DNA of 24,012 nucleotides from Gracilariopsis chorda (Eukaryota; Rhodophyta; Florideophyceae; Gracilariales; Gracilariaceae): NCBI GenBank assembly GCA_003194525.1, contig NBIV01000521.1:1-24012 (forward strand), given 5' to 3'. A program made the position numbers and the translations under genes. Positions 9,491 to 18,873 of the stretch are shown one piece after another. The notes beneath the pieces are model-generated. The model saw nothing but the letters and a program-made list of their open reading frames with translations. It had not been told where the DNA came from and did no database searches. Position 1 is the first letter of the stretch; each line of letters starts with the position of its first letter.

Positions 9491-10690
9491 AGATTAAAAC
9501 TATAAGTATAGCGGGTCACAAGATTCTCCCCTGAGACGTACATGTTCTTCTTTCTTATCATTTAGACGCCATATGACCTCTCCCAATATCTTAACGACGT
9601 TGTTGCTCCTTTTCATGTCCTTCACTTGTACTGGTCTTGGTATTGGCTCCCGTGTTGGACAAAGAATGAGAGCAGAAAAGTTCTTCATGGAAGCATCTTA
9701 AAATACAGAGACTGAGCTGGGTGAAAAGACACCAGAAAGTCTGACAATGATAAAATGGTAGAGATAAACAAATAAAACATTCTTTGGACTAAAAAGCAGC
9801 AGAAGATAATTGTAAAATCGTCTCAAGAGGTTTAATATCGCACTGTGATGCTGTACAAAAGCCATGACATAACTATAGAGATTCCTTTGGGAACTTATGA
9901 ATAAATCCATCTCACAAGATGAATAGAAACACATTTATTCCCAATCTATATTTATTGGTAACACCACAGCATTATCAATTGTTTAAAATGCCCAAACTGC
10001 AAAAAGAACAAACAAATTGATTTAAAGTCCAACCATGTGCAAGAAGTGGTGAGGCAAGATACGTTTTGCATAAAATATATACAAACTGAAAGGTACTCTT
10101 TTTCAGTGTTGAGTAAGTCGTTGAAAAACTTGCCTACAAATATGTGATTTGTTGTACAAAGTAAAATGTAACTGCTAGTTTATTTTTAAAACTATTATAA
10201 CGATTTTGTTTTCCTTTTATGGCTTTTAATTATTTTCCGCTTTCGTTACAGAAAGGTGAATTTGTATTTGTTTTGTATGGTTTTGGCTAATATGAGGACT
10301 TTTGTACCTTATCATTTTGGTTCAGATACTTTTTACAGGGTCTTGCTGCGCAAAGAGGTTTTTAACGGTGGCAGCTTTGGTCAATTGCTCGAGATAGATA
10401 CTAGTAGTACGCAATTATGATACTTTGTTCATAACTGCGAGGGACGGTGTGAATGGCTGTGCCAGCCGATAAGTGAAACGTGTAGACGTACATGTTTCAC
10501 TGAACCTGACAGTCAGATTATCAATAAAGCCGCCGGCGGCTCTGGCTGACCTCGTGTGTCGGTCAAGCCGCAAGGCACCACCCCCATGTTTTTCAAGATA
10601 GAGGGGTGTGGTAACGATATTTGGGGGTATACAGCGTACTTTAAGTATTATTTATGTTAAAAACTTCGAAAATGAATGACCCATTTGTTG
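9491..10690. other. AT-rich stretch without a recognisable gene
   Basis: This segment is clearly richer in A and T than both neighbours, with many A and T runs. The open frames are short and their translations are rich in Phe, Leu and Tyr, as expected from AT-rich non-coding DNA. No RNA gene was recognised. Its right end holds a hairpin cluster listed separately. Confidence 0.5.
10473..10611. repeat. cluster of hairpins and a perfect 14-base palindrome
   Basis: Within 140 bases: a stem at 10473-10500 (GTGAAACGTGTA pairing with TACATGTTTCAC, 11 Watson-Crick pairs plus one G-T, loop GACG); the perfect palindrome AGCCGCCGGCGGCT at 10528-10541; TGACC/GGTCA arms at 10547-10565; and a purine/pyrimidine stem between 10577 and 10611. 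The cluster sits at the end of the AT-rich segment, just upstream of the HIS7 remnant. Whether it is a structured RNA, a regulatory region or a transposon end cannot be told. Confidence 0.6.
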
Positions 10691-10697
10691 GTACTTT

Positions 10698-12070
10698 ATG
10701 ATAAGAGTGTTGTTCCCTGGGACGACGCCGCTCCCATCGCGCCCGCACTCGCGCCTCACCTCCGCCACCCCCACCTCCGCTGCTGCCTCCGCCTCCGCCG
10801 CCGTTGCCGTTCTCGCGTGTAGCAGCAACCGCCTCGTACCATGGCCCTCCCCCACGCGCCCCGTTGCCACCGTACTGGACTACTGCGCCGGCCTGCATAG
10901 TGCGCACAATGCACAACAAGCTCCATCAATTTGACCACGCGTTGCGCAGGTACGCCGCGAATGGACGCCAGTGTCTCGGCCTCTCTCTCTCTGACTGCAT
11001 ACCTCGTTCAAACGCTCCAGGAAAGCCCAGACGTGGCGGGGCTCGCTGTGCTTTTGGGCGCCGTGCGCCCCCTTCGCCACGCGCCCAGTGCTTGCTTGGT
11101 CGTGCCGCATATCCGCTAGAAGCCTATGAATATATCGCGCCCGCCGCCGCCGCTGGCGGGTGATGGTACGCGTTCCTAATTTGTGCAGTCGTTTCTCGTC
11201 GATGTGGATCTTGTGATGGTGTGGAATGCGCCGCTCTGAACGAAACTGTCGCTATAGCGACAGCTCGCGTGCCGTCTTCCAAAGGGTTGGGGCGAAAACC
11301 CACATGGTGTGTCTAGATGTGCGTGAGAATGGTCAAGGCGATCTTGGTCGTGACTATGGACGACCAGTGTGGCGTTTCAGACGCGTTGTCGGGAGAGGTG
11401 TAAGACCTGTGCAAACCCATCTCGCTCACCAAGCACTACATTGAGCAGGGAGCTGACGAAATCTTCTTTCTGAATATCACTTCGTTCCGCGGGGAGCTAC
11501 TGGGAGAGGCAGCAATTGTGGAAGTGCTGCGCCAGACGTCGTAGCATGTGATTGTGCCGCTCTGCACTGGCGGCGGCATCGGGGGTTACACTGACGGCGT
11601 GGGACAGCGCTGCGGTGCGTTGGATATGGCGGCAGTTTGCTTTCGCACCGGTACGGATAAAGTATCGGTGGGCAGCGACGCCGTGTACGCGGCTGAGCGG
11701 TACGCGGCTGAGCGTTTTGGGTCGGGCGGCGGCGTGACATCCGGGTCATCTTCTATCGCGCAGATTTCGAATCTGTCCGGCACGCAAACAGCGAGGGTTT
11801 CAATCAACACGCGGCGCGTGCGTGTGGCAGAGACATGTTGCTTCGACACCATCCAGAACGCGGACGGGCGATGCTGTTGGTAGCAGAGTATGGTGAAGGG
11901 TGGACGCACGTCGATGCAGCTGGCGCGGGCCGTGCAGGCGCTGAGCGCCATCGAGGTCCTGCTCAACTCGATTGCTTCGACCTACAACTAATATGGCTGG
12001 TACGCCACATGAAAACGACCGGGACCGTCCTGGTGATCGGCAGTTCCTCAATTCCTGGGAAATGCCACTA
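10698..12070 (+). pseudogene. HIS7: imidazole glycerol phosphate synthase (HisH-HisF fusion) pseudogene
   Basis: The intact enzyme makes imidazole glycerol phosphate and AICAR from PRFAR and glutamine in histidine synthesis (HIS7 in fungi, HISN4 in plants). The remnant starts with a Ser/Ala/Arg-rich leader (10698-10865) that looks like a transit peptide. The glutaminase half follows: ATVLDYCAG (about 10866-10892), IVRTMHNKL in the next frame, QCLGLSL with the possible nucleophile Cys, then ESPDVAGLAVLLGAV and VPHI. The cyclase half has CLDVRENGQGDL (about 11308-11343), QGADEIFFLNITSFRGE, VPLCTGGGI, GTDKVSVGSDAVYAAE and MVKGGRTSMQLARAVQAL, ending near FDLQLIWLVRH. All three frames are used, with in-frame stops at 11401-11403, 11542-11544 and 11881-11883. 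The catalytic Asp of the SVDPRR motif is Asn (VSINTRR). The gene is dead. The end is approximate. Confidence 0.87.
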
Positions 12071-13580
12071 TTGCGTGTCGTTCGCTGCGTACATACCCAT
12101 CAGGTTTCATCAAAGCTACTTCTCTAACGCAAGAGATAAGCAGCCCTTCAGATACACCTCCTAAAGCATTGTGCTGACTCAAGAGGCGTTTAGATCTACA
12201 CATTCAGAGCATGGTCAGGGGATTTCCAAGATTTGCTAACCGCTCTCTTAGTACAGCTATATGTGCGATCCATTCGTCCTTGCTCGTCTTCAATGCTTAC
12301 TCAAGGAATCGGAGTTCTCGGTCTACTACGGAAAGCGAGGGATTGTGCAGACCCCATACAATCTTATCAGGCTACCCGGTATGTGATTGACAACTTATTA
12401 TGGATAAGAACACTTCACAACTACGTGTAGGTATAGGACAAATTTGCTGACGGTAAGCCGTCGCTGCCCTACTTGTCTTTCGATGCTTGGACGATATCTA
12501 CCCTTTGGTAATACGTATTGATGCGTACCCACGGGCAGCCAACCACAATCGTGACGGTACGATCTCCAGAAAATATCTTCACTTCGAGGCTCTTACCATG
12601 TGGTAGCCGTAATCTTCTCCCCGCCACGCACCGATTTCTTGATCGTGCAAAGCGCGTCTTCTTTTCTGCCTCTTACAAGCAATTGCTCAACGCCGGCACT
12701 CCTCGTCGCCGAATTTCTATCCCTTGTTCACATACTGCGCAACCCACCCTCTTTGATTTCATTTGCGTCCGCTTGCCTCCGAAGCAATCCCGTGGGCAAA
12801 ATGTGCAAGTTTAAGACCATGGTTACGAGAAGTGGGAAAAAGTACCTAACGCACATCGATTGTGGGAAGTCTAGCTGTCTGGACTCAGCGAAATACAAGC
12901 CCCAACGCAATTCAAGAGCTTAGTTTCCTTGGCTTCCTTTCCTCACACTACAACTACGGTCGAGAAATTCGCTTTTGAATCAAGAATATGTTCGATCTCG
13001 ATCCTTTAGGTACCCACGGTCCTCTTTTCGGTACTGATTTGAGAATCGAGCAATTCAGCACAGGAAGAGTGGCGAGTTAATGGGTTTACTGCACTTGCTT
13101 GGCGGTAAGGTTTCCTGCGGAGGTCCATTGACTCTTGCTATTTCGAAATACGTACATCGTCTGTGCCATAGTTCATTCGTAACAATTTGAATCTGAAAGA
13201 AACTCTGCATGAAACTGCGGTCAATAAACATTTAGCTCCAAAGTTCATTTACACTGAACACAGCTATTTCTTCTTCTTCATTGTAGGTCCTTGATTCCTA
13301 ACGACGACAAAGATATAAGGGTAAAATCACTTAGTCAAAGTTACTTTTCTCTCCACAGGAAACCAAGGAATCTCTGCGGCCACTCTCTGATATGTCCTTG
13401 ACGGACTTACCTCTTCGCTCGCGCAAACTTGGCGAGTGTTCTCTCCTTGCTTGCTTTGCCAACTGATTTTGTAGTACGTAGTGATCAACGTCCGGCTTTG
13501 CCCTGCAAGAGCAGTTGCACAAAGTGCTATTTCATTCTGTCAACGTGCTGACGCCCGCTGGGCCTGGCTAATTCTTCTCT
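12071..13580. other. no gene recognised
   Basis: The open frames are all under about 110 codons, overlap one another on both strands, and resemble no family I know. A small hairpin GACGGTAAGCCGTC lies at 12449-12462. The stretch separates the HIS7 remnant from the unknown ORF at 13581-14843. Confidence 0.4.
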
Positions 13581-14843
13581 TCATACGACTCCCGAGAGAC
13601 CATAAATGTAAGGTCTCGTGGAGACGAGAGCTTCGGTGTTCTTCGGACGTTCGAGTGGAGGTCTGAAGTCCAGTTCGTGGCTGCACCAGACACTACCAAC
13701 CTCCGTAAATATCGAATCAACGCTTCTGAGATGTCTCATCGCATACACGCGGAACATATCGAAGTCTATCGTATCTCCCAATATATCACGAAGAACAGTT
13801 TCCAATCGGTTTATGAGAGCGTCCATGACGTCCGGGAGCGGCCGTTTGAGCATCCAAAGTTGTATCTTTACCCGACTCCTCCCGTTCCCCTCTTTTCGCC
13901 CATACTTCCGACAAGCTTTTTTCGTGCCATCAATAACAGCACCATGAGCGACACCGAGTGACTTTTCAAGACAAGAGGCAAGACAATCAGAAGAAAGCTC
14001 CGCCATTGGATCCCAAGAGTCGAAGCGCAATACTTTGCGGTTCTTGCAGTCTTGGTCAACCTTTATCCGGCTCTCAACGAAAGACAGGAAACAACTTGCT
14101 TCATCTCCTGCGCATGCACTTGCTTCTTTGGCTTGATACGCACATCTCAGTATATACTCGGATATAGCACACATATGAATAACAAGTTCTTGCATTCTTG
14201 CGAGTGTATTGTCTTCAAACCACTTCTTTGCAATTGTTCCGTCGCTTCTGCCCGGGCTGAAGAGAGCTATTGCATTCTCGGGCAAGGAGAAGCGATGTAC
14301 CCTCCTATCGCCAACCACCATATTTCGTCCATACAACAACTTTAAACCGCTGTAGACGATCCTAGAGGAGGGATAGCGAGACATGGCGTCAAAAATGTTC
14401 CTTCCCCGGCCTTCTCCTGGGAGTTTCGCCGACAGGGCACAAACGTTCTCCCACATCCTAGTCTCACCCTTCCAGTACTTCGAGCCATTCATCAAAATGC
14501 GCACTTCGTACTGCTTGACAATCTTTTGAGCAAAGGACCGCGCGTTGTAGAAAGACTTTGTGTTCTGATTTCTCAAGAGGCCATGCGCCTCTTCAGTTTC
14601 TTCGACTTCCGCATCCATACGTTCTCGTACCCAGCGCACAACATCTGGAATCGATTCAGAAAGTACTATCTTCCGTGGTTGCAGTTCTTTTCTAGCTGCG
14701 TTTTCACGAACCTTCACATTACTGATGATCCTCTTCCTACCACTCTTTGTGATCTTCTTCGACACTCCTTTCCAGGCAGTTGCACCTTTCGCATCGCTGT
14801 TTGAGGCCCTTGCTCTTTCTTGTGCCATGCCTCTCTTCCTCAT
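13581..14843 (-). CDS. hypothetical protein, 420 aa, no recognised family
   Basis: An uninterrupted frame from the ATG at 14841-14843 to a TGA at 13581-13583; the first in-frame stop upstream is a TAA about 30 bases before the ATG, so this is the earliest possible start. At this base composition an open frame of this length is unlikely by chance. The N-terminal 60 residues are strongly basic (KKITKSGRKR, REN and Arg/Lys runs), which suggests a nuclear or nucleic-acid-binding protein. The rest is mixed alpha-helical in character with scattered Cys, no signal peptide and no membrane segment. I see no catalytic motif. It lies 2.2 kb from, and points away from, the intact tyrosine recombinase, so it could be cargo of the same element or an unrelated gene. 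Introns were not excluded. Confidence 0.6.
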   Translation of the reverse strand: MRKRGMAQERARASNSDAKGATAWKGVSKKITKSGRKRIISNVKVRENAARKELQPRKIVLSESIPDVVRWVRERMDAEVEETEEAHGLLRNQNTKSFYNARSFAQKIVKQYEVRILMNGSKYWKGETRMWENVCALSAKLPGEGRGRNIFDAMSRYPSSRIVYSGLKLLYGRNMVVGDRRVHRFSLPENAIALFSPGRSDGTIAKKWFEDNTLARMQELVIHMCAISEYILRCAYQAKEASACAGDEASCFLSFVESRIKVDQDCKNRKVLRFDSWDPMAELSSDCLASCLEKSLGVAHGAVIDGTKKACRKYGRKEGNGRSRVKIQLWMLKRPLPDVMDALINRLETVLRDILGDTIDFDMFRVYAMRHLRSVDSIFTEVGSVWCSHELDFRPPLERPKNTEALVSTRPYIYGLSGVV

Positions 14844-16219
14844 GTCTAGACAATGGATTGCAGGACTCCTTTCTTATCACTCTGAACAAGTCGACTTCCT
14901 TCATGCCAATGAATTGCTCGGTTCTGCACATCGTGAGCGCTATATGACATGGGAGGCTGTGGCTTTCAGCGAATTACGAGGAGCGTGCATATCTGCAAGG
15001 CCTTGCGAACTTTCATAGAACGCCCCTTACGGGCGTATAATTTGCGTTCGAAATGTGATGACAGTTCAGTCCCAAGAAGCTCAGAAAAAACTCAAGAAAA
15101 CGTTCGTTGGAGAAATGATGCCGGCCAGCCTGTCCCAGCAATTTTTCAATGTATGTGTTGGTACGGGGCGTGATCAAGAGGTGTTGTTGGAGATGGTTGA
15201 ACTGGCTCCAGCCACCTCCCAAGACCCCCACAGAAAGCGGTACGCACTAAGTAATGCCAACGTCTTTCTCTCTTTACCTCTCGGCTGGCTCGGACATAAG
15301 CGGAATGCTTCTCGAGAGTTCGTGGTCCCAACCCTGCCCCAGACATCGCTCAATATAGCGGCTGGAGCGCACTGTCTTGCGGTACACTGCAGTGAGCCGT
15401 AAACTGACGACGCGCAGCTGCTAGGTCAAAGGCTCGGTCTGACCGTCCCTTCCTTGCACTGGATAAAGCTTTATCATGATGATGATCATCATCTACCTAT
15501 CGATAACGATTTTGCAGTGATGAGGAGAATGCAATCATGATCTTCTCAAGAGCAAAGCGCATTTGGTCGTAACTTTCTTCGATGTCCTGCAAGCAGGTGA
15601 ATGAGAAGGACGAGAACAGTCAAACAAGAGACAATTGGCGATGATTGTCGATAACCAATCCCGATCACACCGGAGAGTATTTTCAGGACATGACTCTTTC
15701 TCATTATGCCGGAATTATCATCATCATGTTCAGTAACTGCTCGCCGTTTCGCCTCCTCCAAAGGGACACTATTTTCATGTCAACTTCAAAGCGGTACGGT
15801 TTCGCGTTGAAAGCGTTGACATTGCAGTGCCTGTGATGGGGTACCCGGTAGTACAAGGCTCCGTGTTGAAAAATGAGCAGTGGTCAGTTAAGCACCACAA
15901 GTGCCAAGTGTTGACATGCGACCGACACGCGTGGTCTCTCACTGCAGCCCCCTTTTGCTTCCCTTCAGAAGTGCCGTGGCTCCCTCGTTCACGAAAGTTC
16001 CTAGCAATCTTCGCGGGAGAAGCAAGTCATTTCGGAAAGGGAATACACCTACTTTCGTTGGAGGTAGAGGGCTAGCCGTGGCCTCTAGGGTTGGTGTACG
16101 GCACATGCTTTTCTCATCGTCGGGTAACGGCACCGTTGGTACCGACGGTACCCTGGGCACTGGTAATGAATTGAGGCTGTTTACCTGTGCGCAACTCGTG
16201 CGATCAGAATGTGGTGATG
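14844..16219. other. intergenic stretch without a recognised gene
   Basis: It lies between two divergent ORFs and should hold the promoter of the 420-aa ORF. The small open frames are not supported. It contains a hairpin at 15021-15037 (ACGCCC/GGGCGT), the paired palindromes at 15462-15493, and an imperfect palindrome ACCGTTGGTACCGACGGT at 16132-16149 inside a GGTAAC/GGTACC-rich stretch (16123-16152) just before the repeated module. Confidence 0.4.
15462..15493. repeat. two adjacent perfect palindromes
   Basis: GATAAAGCTTTATC (15462-15475) and GATGATGATCATCATC (15478-15493) are both perfect reverse-complement palindromes and are separated by two bases. The second is built from GAT triplets. 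Confidence 0.8.
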
Positions 16220-16223
16220 CGGT

Positions 16224-16250
16224 CACAACGTGGTATAATGCCACGTGGTG
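16224..16250. repeat. inverted repeat at the left edge of module A
   Basis: CACAACGTGG and CCACGTGGTG flank TATAATG; nine of ten positions pair. The same structure is kept in module B at 22477-22504 with one extra T in the loop. It lies within five bases of the point where the two modules begin to match. Confidence 0.75.
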
Positions 16251-16568
16251 ATGTGGAGAGCCTTTGGTTGATGGAGCCACCAATATACAGCTAGCTGTAT
16301 TTCGCCAACGCAGGATAACTCGCGCGTTCTATGTCCTAAACCGCCCCCTTTGCTACGAGCGTGCTGAAAACGTGACCCTCGTGGAACAAACTCTCGTGCG
16401 TGAGGAACAATCGGCCAAATCACTCACAAGCAGAGTTCATACTGTCATCAGGCGACGCTGCGCAAGGAACAAAACGCTCTGAGCTTTTTGTACTGCATCA
16501 TAAAGGAGCAGGATTAGCGTATCCGTCATCTTTTCAGGGGCTCCCCAGATAAACCATCACTTTCTTGG

Positions 16569-16586
16569 CATCCCCGAGCGGGGATG
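16569..16586. repeat. perfect hairpin CATCCCCG-AG-CGGGGATG in module A
   Basis: Eight-base perfect arms with a two-base loop. In module B (22819-22835) one C of the left arm is missing. It lies about 480 bases upstream of the recombinase ATG. Confidence 0.75.
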
Positions 16587-17017
16587 ACAGTGGCCCGAAA
16601 GGTTGGACGTATCAGTTGCTGTGCATCAAACGCAACGACGTATACTCAAATGCATTGAAGCACTTTTGAACGCGTTCTTAGAAGACTTGTATGGATCATC
16701 TTTGATCTCACGCAAGAGCTTTTCCGGTGAGTGCACGTTCACACCCACTAGGGTTGCTCTCTCTGACGCACATGGGAAGATTCTACCGTTGCAACAAGAG
16801 CCCGACGCAGCTTTCTGCTACAAAGTGGGGCTGAATTTGTGTGGATCCATTCCAACGCTCCCAAAATAGCACATATCAGGATACGTTTTAACCAAAACTT
16901 GTGCAGTTGCTTCCGAGTGAAGATTTTCCGACAGGTGCCTTGCCGGGAGAGATCAAGGTTCAGATATTGCCATGGCATATCACGTGTTGGGGGGGCTTCG
17001 TGAAGAAGTCAACCTCT

Positions 17018-17026
17018 CTATATAAG
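17018..17026 (+). promoter_or_regulatory. TATA box of the tyrosine recombinase gene
   Basis: CTATATAAG lies about 40 bases before the ATG at 17062, so transcription would start just upstream of the codon. The corresponding site in module B reads TATATTAAG, with one inserted T. Confidence 0.6.
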
Positions 17027-17061
17027 CGTTCTAGTGCAAGTCCCCACGCTCTCCCGTATAG

Positions 17062-18873
17062 ATGGCTACCCACACTGCCCACGAGATCCTCGATCATTCC
17101 AAGAGACTGTCTTGTTCGTCTTCAACACCAGCCCACATTTCTCCTGTTCACTTTGCAGGCATGGACGCCGTATCGTTCGAGGAATTCAAATCTGTGCATG
17201 ATCTGCCTCACGAATATGATGCAGCTACCCCTCAACACAATTTGCGCTGCAGGAGCACAGAAGCTGTCACCCTGAGATCCGTTGGGGATATGAAGCTACG
17301 TATCCGCCCACAACTCAGGAAGAAGTCATCACGGAAGAAGCTGTCGAAGATGTCGAATTTATGCTTCAGGTCTACCAAAGGACTCACCTCAGACACCACC
17401 GACCTTGTCCACGAAGAGCACCAAACGGTAAATGGCAGCAATGGAGGCGATGTATTGCTAGATCACCATGATGATGATGAATTTATATCGGCCGTCGCTG
17501 AATCGGAGGGGATATCATTGTATGCTGAGTTGAAGGGCACTTCTCTTCTGGAGAGAAGCTACGAAAGTCGTTGGTATGAGCAACTAAGGCATTTGGAAAT
17601 GTGTCATCCCAAGTTGTTTGAACTTCTTGAAGTTCGTGATGCGGGCCCCGGGACATTCTACTTCAAGGGGATTGGAGCTACTGTGAAGAACTGCCTTGGA
17701 CTGCGAAGGGTTTACGAGACATACTACAAACCAAGGCTGCAGAACAACGGAAAAGGAGCGGCAGCGTTTACGCATCTCTCGACAACCGTCTCCCAATTTT
17801 TGAGATGGGCTATCTGTACTTCTACGTGCTCGAGAAAAGACGTTTGGAAGGAGCATGTTTTATTCAGAGCTTTAGCAGATCAGAAGGTTGTTAACAGATT
17901 CATCGAAATGTTTATGTTGCGAAGCTCCCCAGGCACAGTAAAGAACAGAATTACGTCTATGAAAAGAGTTTGCGACGTTGGGGTTATAATATCAGGAGAC
18001 ACAGCAATTGGAATGAGGCTCAAACTGGTTTTGATCGTTCTGCAGCACATGGAAAATGCGTCCAGGTGCGCTTATCGCAAACGCTGTCAAGCAAAAAAGG
18101 ACTTGATCAATCGATCCGTGCCAAGACATCTCGATCTCATCAAGAGGCGAGCTCTGGGCGCGCTTAATTTCACGATGCGCTCCTTCTGGCATCGTAAACA
18201 AAGGAGCGGTACTGATGCGGCCAGGAAAAGCATGCGCTCCCACCTGCAGATCTGGAATATGAATTTCATGGGCTTGATTATGCTGGTGTCAGGCGGACAG
18301 CGACCGCAAGTCTTTAGTGGACTTCAACTCCCGAACGAGGAAGAATTCCAGCAGCTGACATTTCAAGCCGAGCAAAGCTCATATATTGAACTAAGAACTG
18401 GGACTGAGAAACGCCCTCGCTATATTGACCTACCTTTCATGATTTTACCGGTAACGGTAATGCCCTACTTAACCTTTCATGTCAAGTACATGCGCCCTGA
18501 GATTCAAGAAGCGGCCGGAAGAAGTGATGAAGGTCTGTTCGAACCACTCTTCATTGATAGCAAGACTGCTTTGGGTTTCAAACCTTCGCAAGTGACTAGA
18601 AGACTGCAGTTGTTTTTGTCATCTCACGGGATTGAACGTGGTTGCGTTACCTCGATGGACCTACGCAGAGATTATGCGACGAGAATGCTGAGAAACTACC
18701 GTCAGAAGTGTATCTTCTCTAATCTTACTGAAAATGCGTTCCTCGAAAAGTTGGCTCAGCAGATGAATACATCAGTAGAGCAGCTCAAACGAACGTACGT
18801 AGCTCATTCGTCGAAGATCATCTCTGAAACCGCGGAGGTAGTTAAGTATTGGGGCGCAGTTTTGGATAGCTAG
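17062..18873 (+). CDS. tyrosine recombinase (phage-integrase fold), Crypton-like, 603 aa
   Basis: A likely DNA strand-exchange enzyme acting in the nucleus. The frame opens at the ATG directly after an in-frame TAG and runs to TAG at 18871-18873. Residues 1-110 are basic (RKKSSRKKLSK); 115-150 are acidic (DHHDDDE); about 165-330 form a helical region like the SAM-like core-binding domain. The catalytic part shows box I Arg414 in SGGQRPQVF, possible Lys450, Arg535 in MDLRRDYATRML (the usual His of HxxR appears to be Met532) and the nucleophile candidate Tyr579 in LAQQMNTSVEQLKRTY. An intronless YR gene of this size fits Crypton-type transposons better than the larger DIRS elements; no RT lies beside it. 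A later ATG at 17161 is also possible. The intact frame beside two broken relatives suggests recent activity or selection. Confidence 0.82.
   Translation: MATHTAHEILDHSKRLSCSSSTPAHISPVHFAGMDAVSFEEFKSVHDLPHEYDAATPQHNLRCRSTEAVTLRSVGDMKLRIRPQLRKKSSRKKLSKMSNLCFRSTKGLTSDTTDLVHEEHQTVNGSNGGDVLLDHHDDDEFISAVAESEGISLYAELKGTSLLERSYESRWYEQLRHLEMCHPKLFELLEVRDAGPGTFYFKGIGATVKNCLGLRRVYETYYKPRLQNNGKGAAAFTHLSTTVSQFLRWAICTSTCSRKDVWKEHVLFRALADQKVVNRFIEMFMLRSSPGTVKNRITSMKRVCDVGVIISGDTAIGMRLKLVLIVLQHMENASRCAYRKRCQAKKDLINRSVPRHLDLIKRRALGALNFTMRSFWHRKQRSGTDAARKSMRSHLQIWNMNFMGLIMLVSGGQRPQVFSGLQLPNEEEFQQLTFQAEQSSYIELRTGTEKRPRYIDLPFMILPVTVMPYLTFHVKYMRPEIQEAAGRSDEGLFEPLFIDSKTALGFKPSQVTRRLQLFLSSHGIERGCVTSMDLRRDYATRMLRNYRQKCIFSNLTENAFLEKLAQQMNTSVEQLKRTYVAHSSKIISETAEVVKYWGAVLDS

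Larger units (their letters stand above)
16220..17391 (+). repeat. module A: recombinase upstream region and N-terminus, repeated at 22473-23645
   Basis: About 1172 bases that occur again in the same orientation at 22473-23645 with high identity; roughly thirty differences were noted by eye, many of them one-base insertions or deletions. Both copies begin at the same CGGTCACAACG sequence, run through about 840 bases of DNA without a preserved frame, include the TATA region, and end inside the coding sequence at CCTCA. Left of the start and right of the end the copies are unrelated. A short 88-codon frame at 16603-16869 is disturbed by indels in the other copy, which argues against it being a gene. 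Confidence 0.93.

Noticed and set aside
10641..10938. Gly- and Arg-rich minus-strand open frames
   Set aside because: They are the reverse-strand shadow of the GC-rich leader and glutaminase start of the HIS7 remnant.
2087..11883. TAG stops standing where relatives have Tyr (3212-3214, 2087-2089, 11881-11883), hinting at a reassigned code
   Set aside because: The same regions have frameshifts and lost catalytic residues, and the intact recombinase itself ends in TAG, so decay explains the stops better.
12500..12600. A short conserved-looking peptide (LVIRIDAYPRAANHNRDG) as a gene remnant
   Set aside because: It ends quickly in a stop, I could not assign it to a family, and nothing around it continues the match.
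16603..16869. An 88-codon frame conserved in both modules as a possible small gene
   Set aside because: Single-base indels shift its frame between the copies, so its similarity follows from DNA duplication rather than protein constraint.
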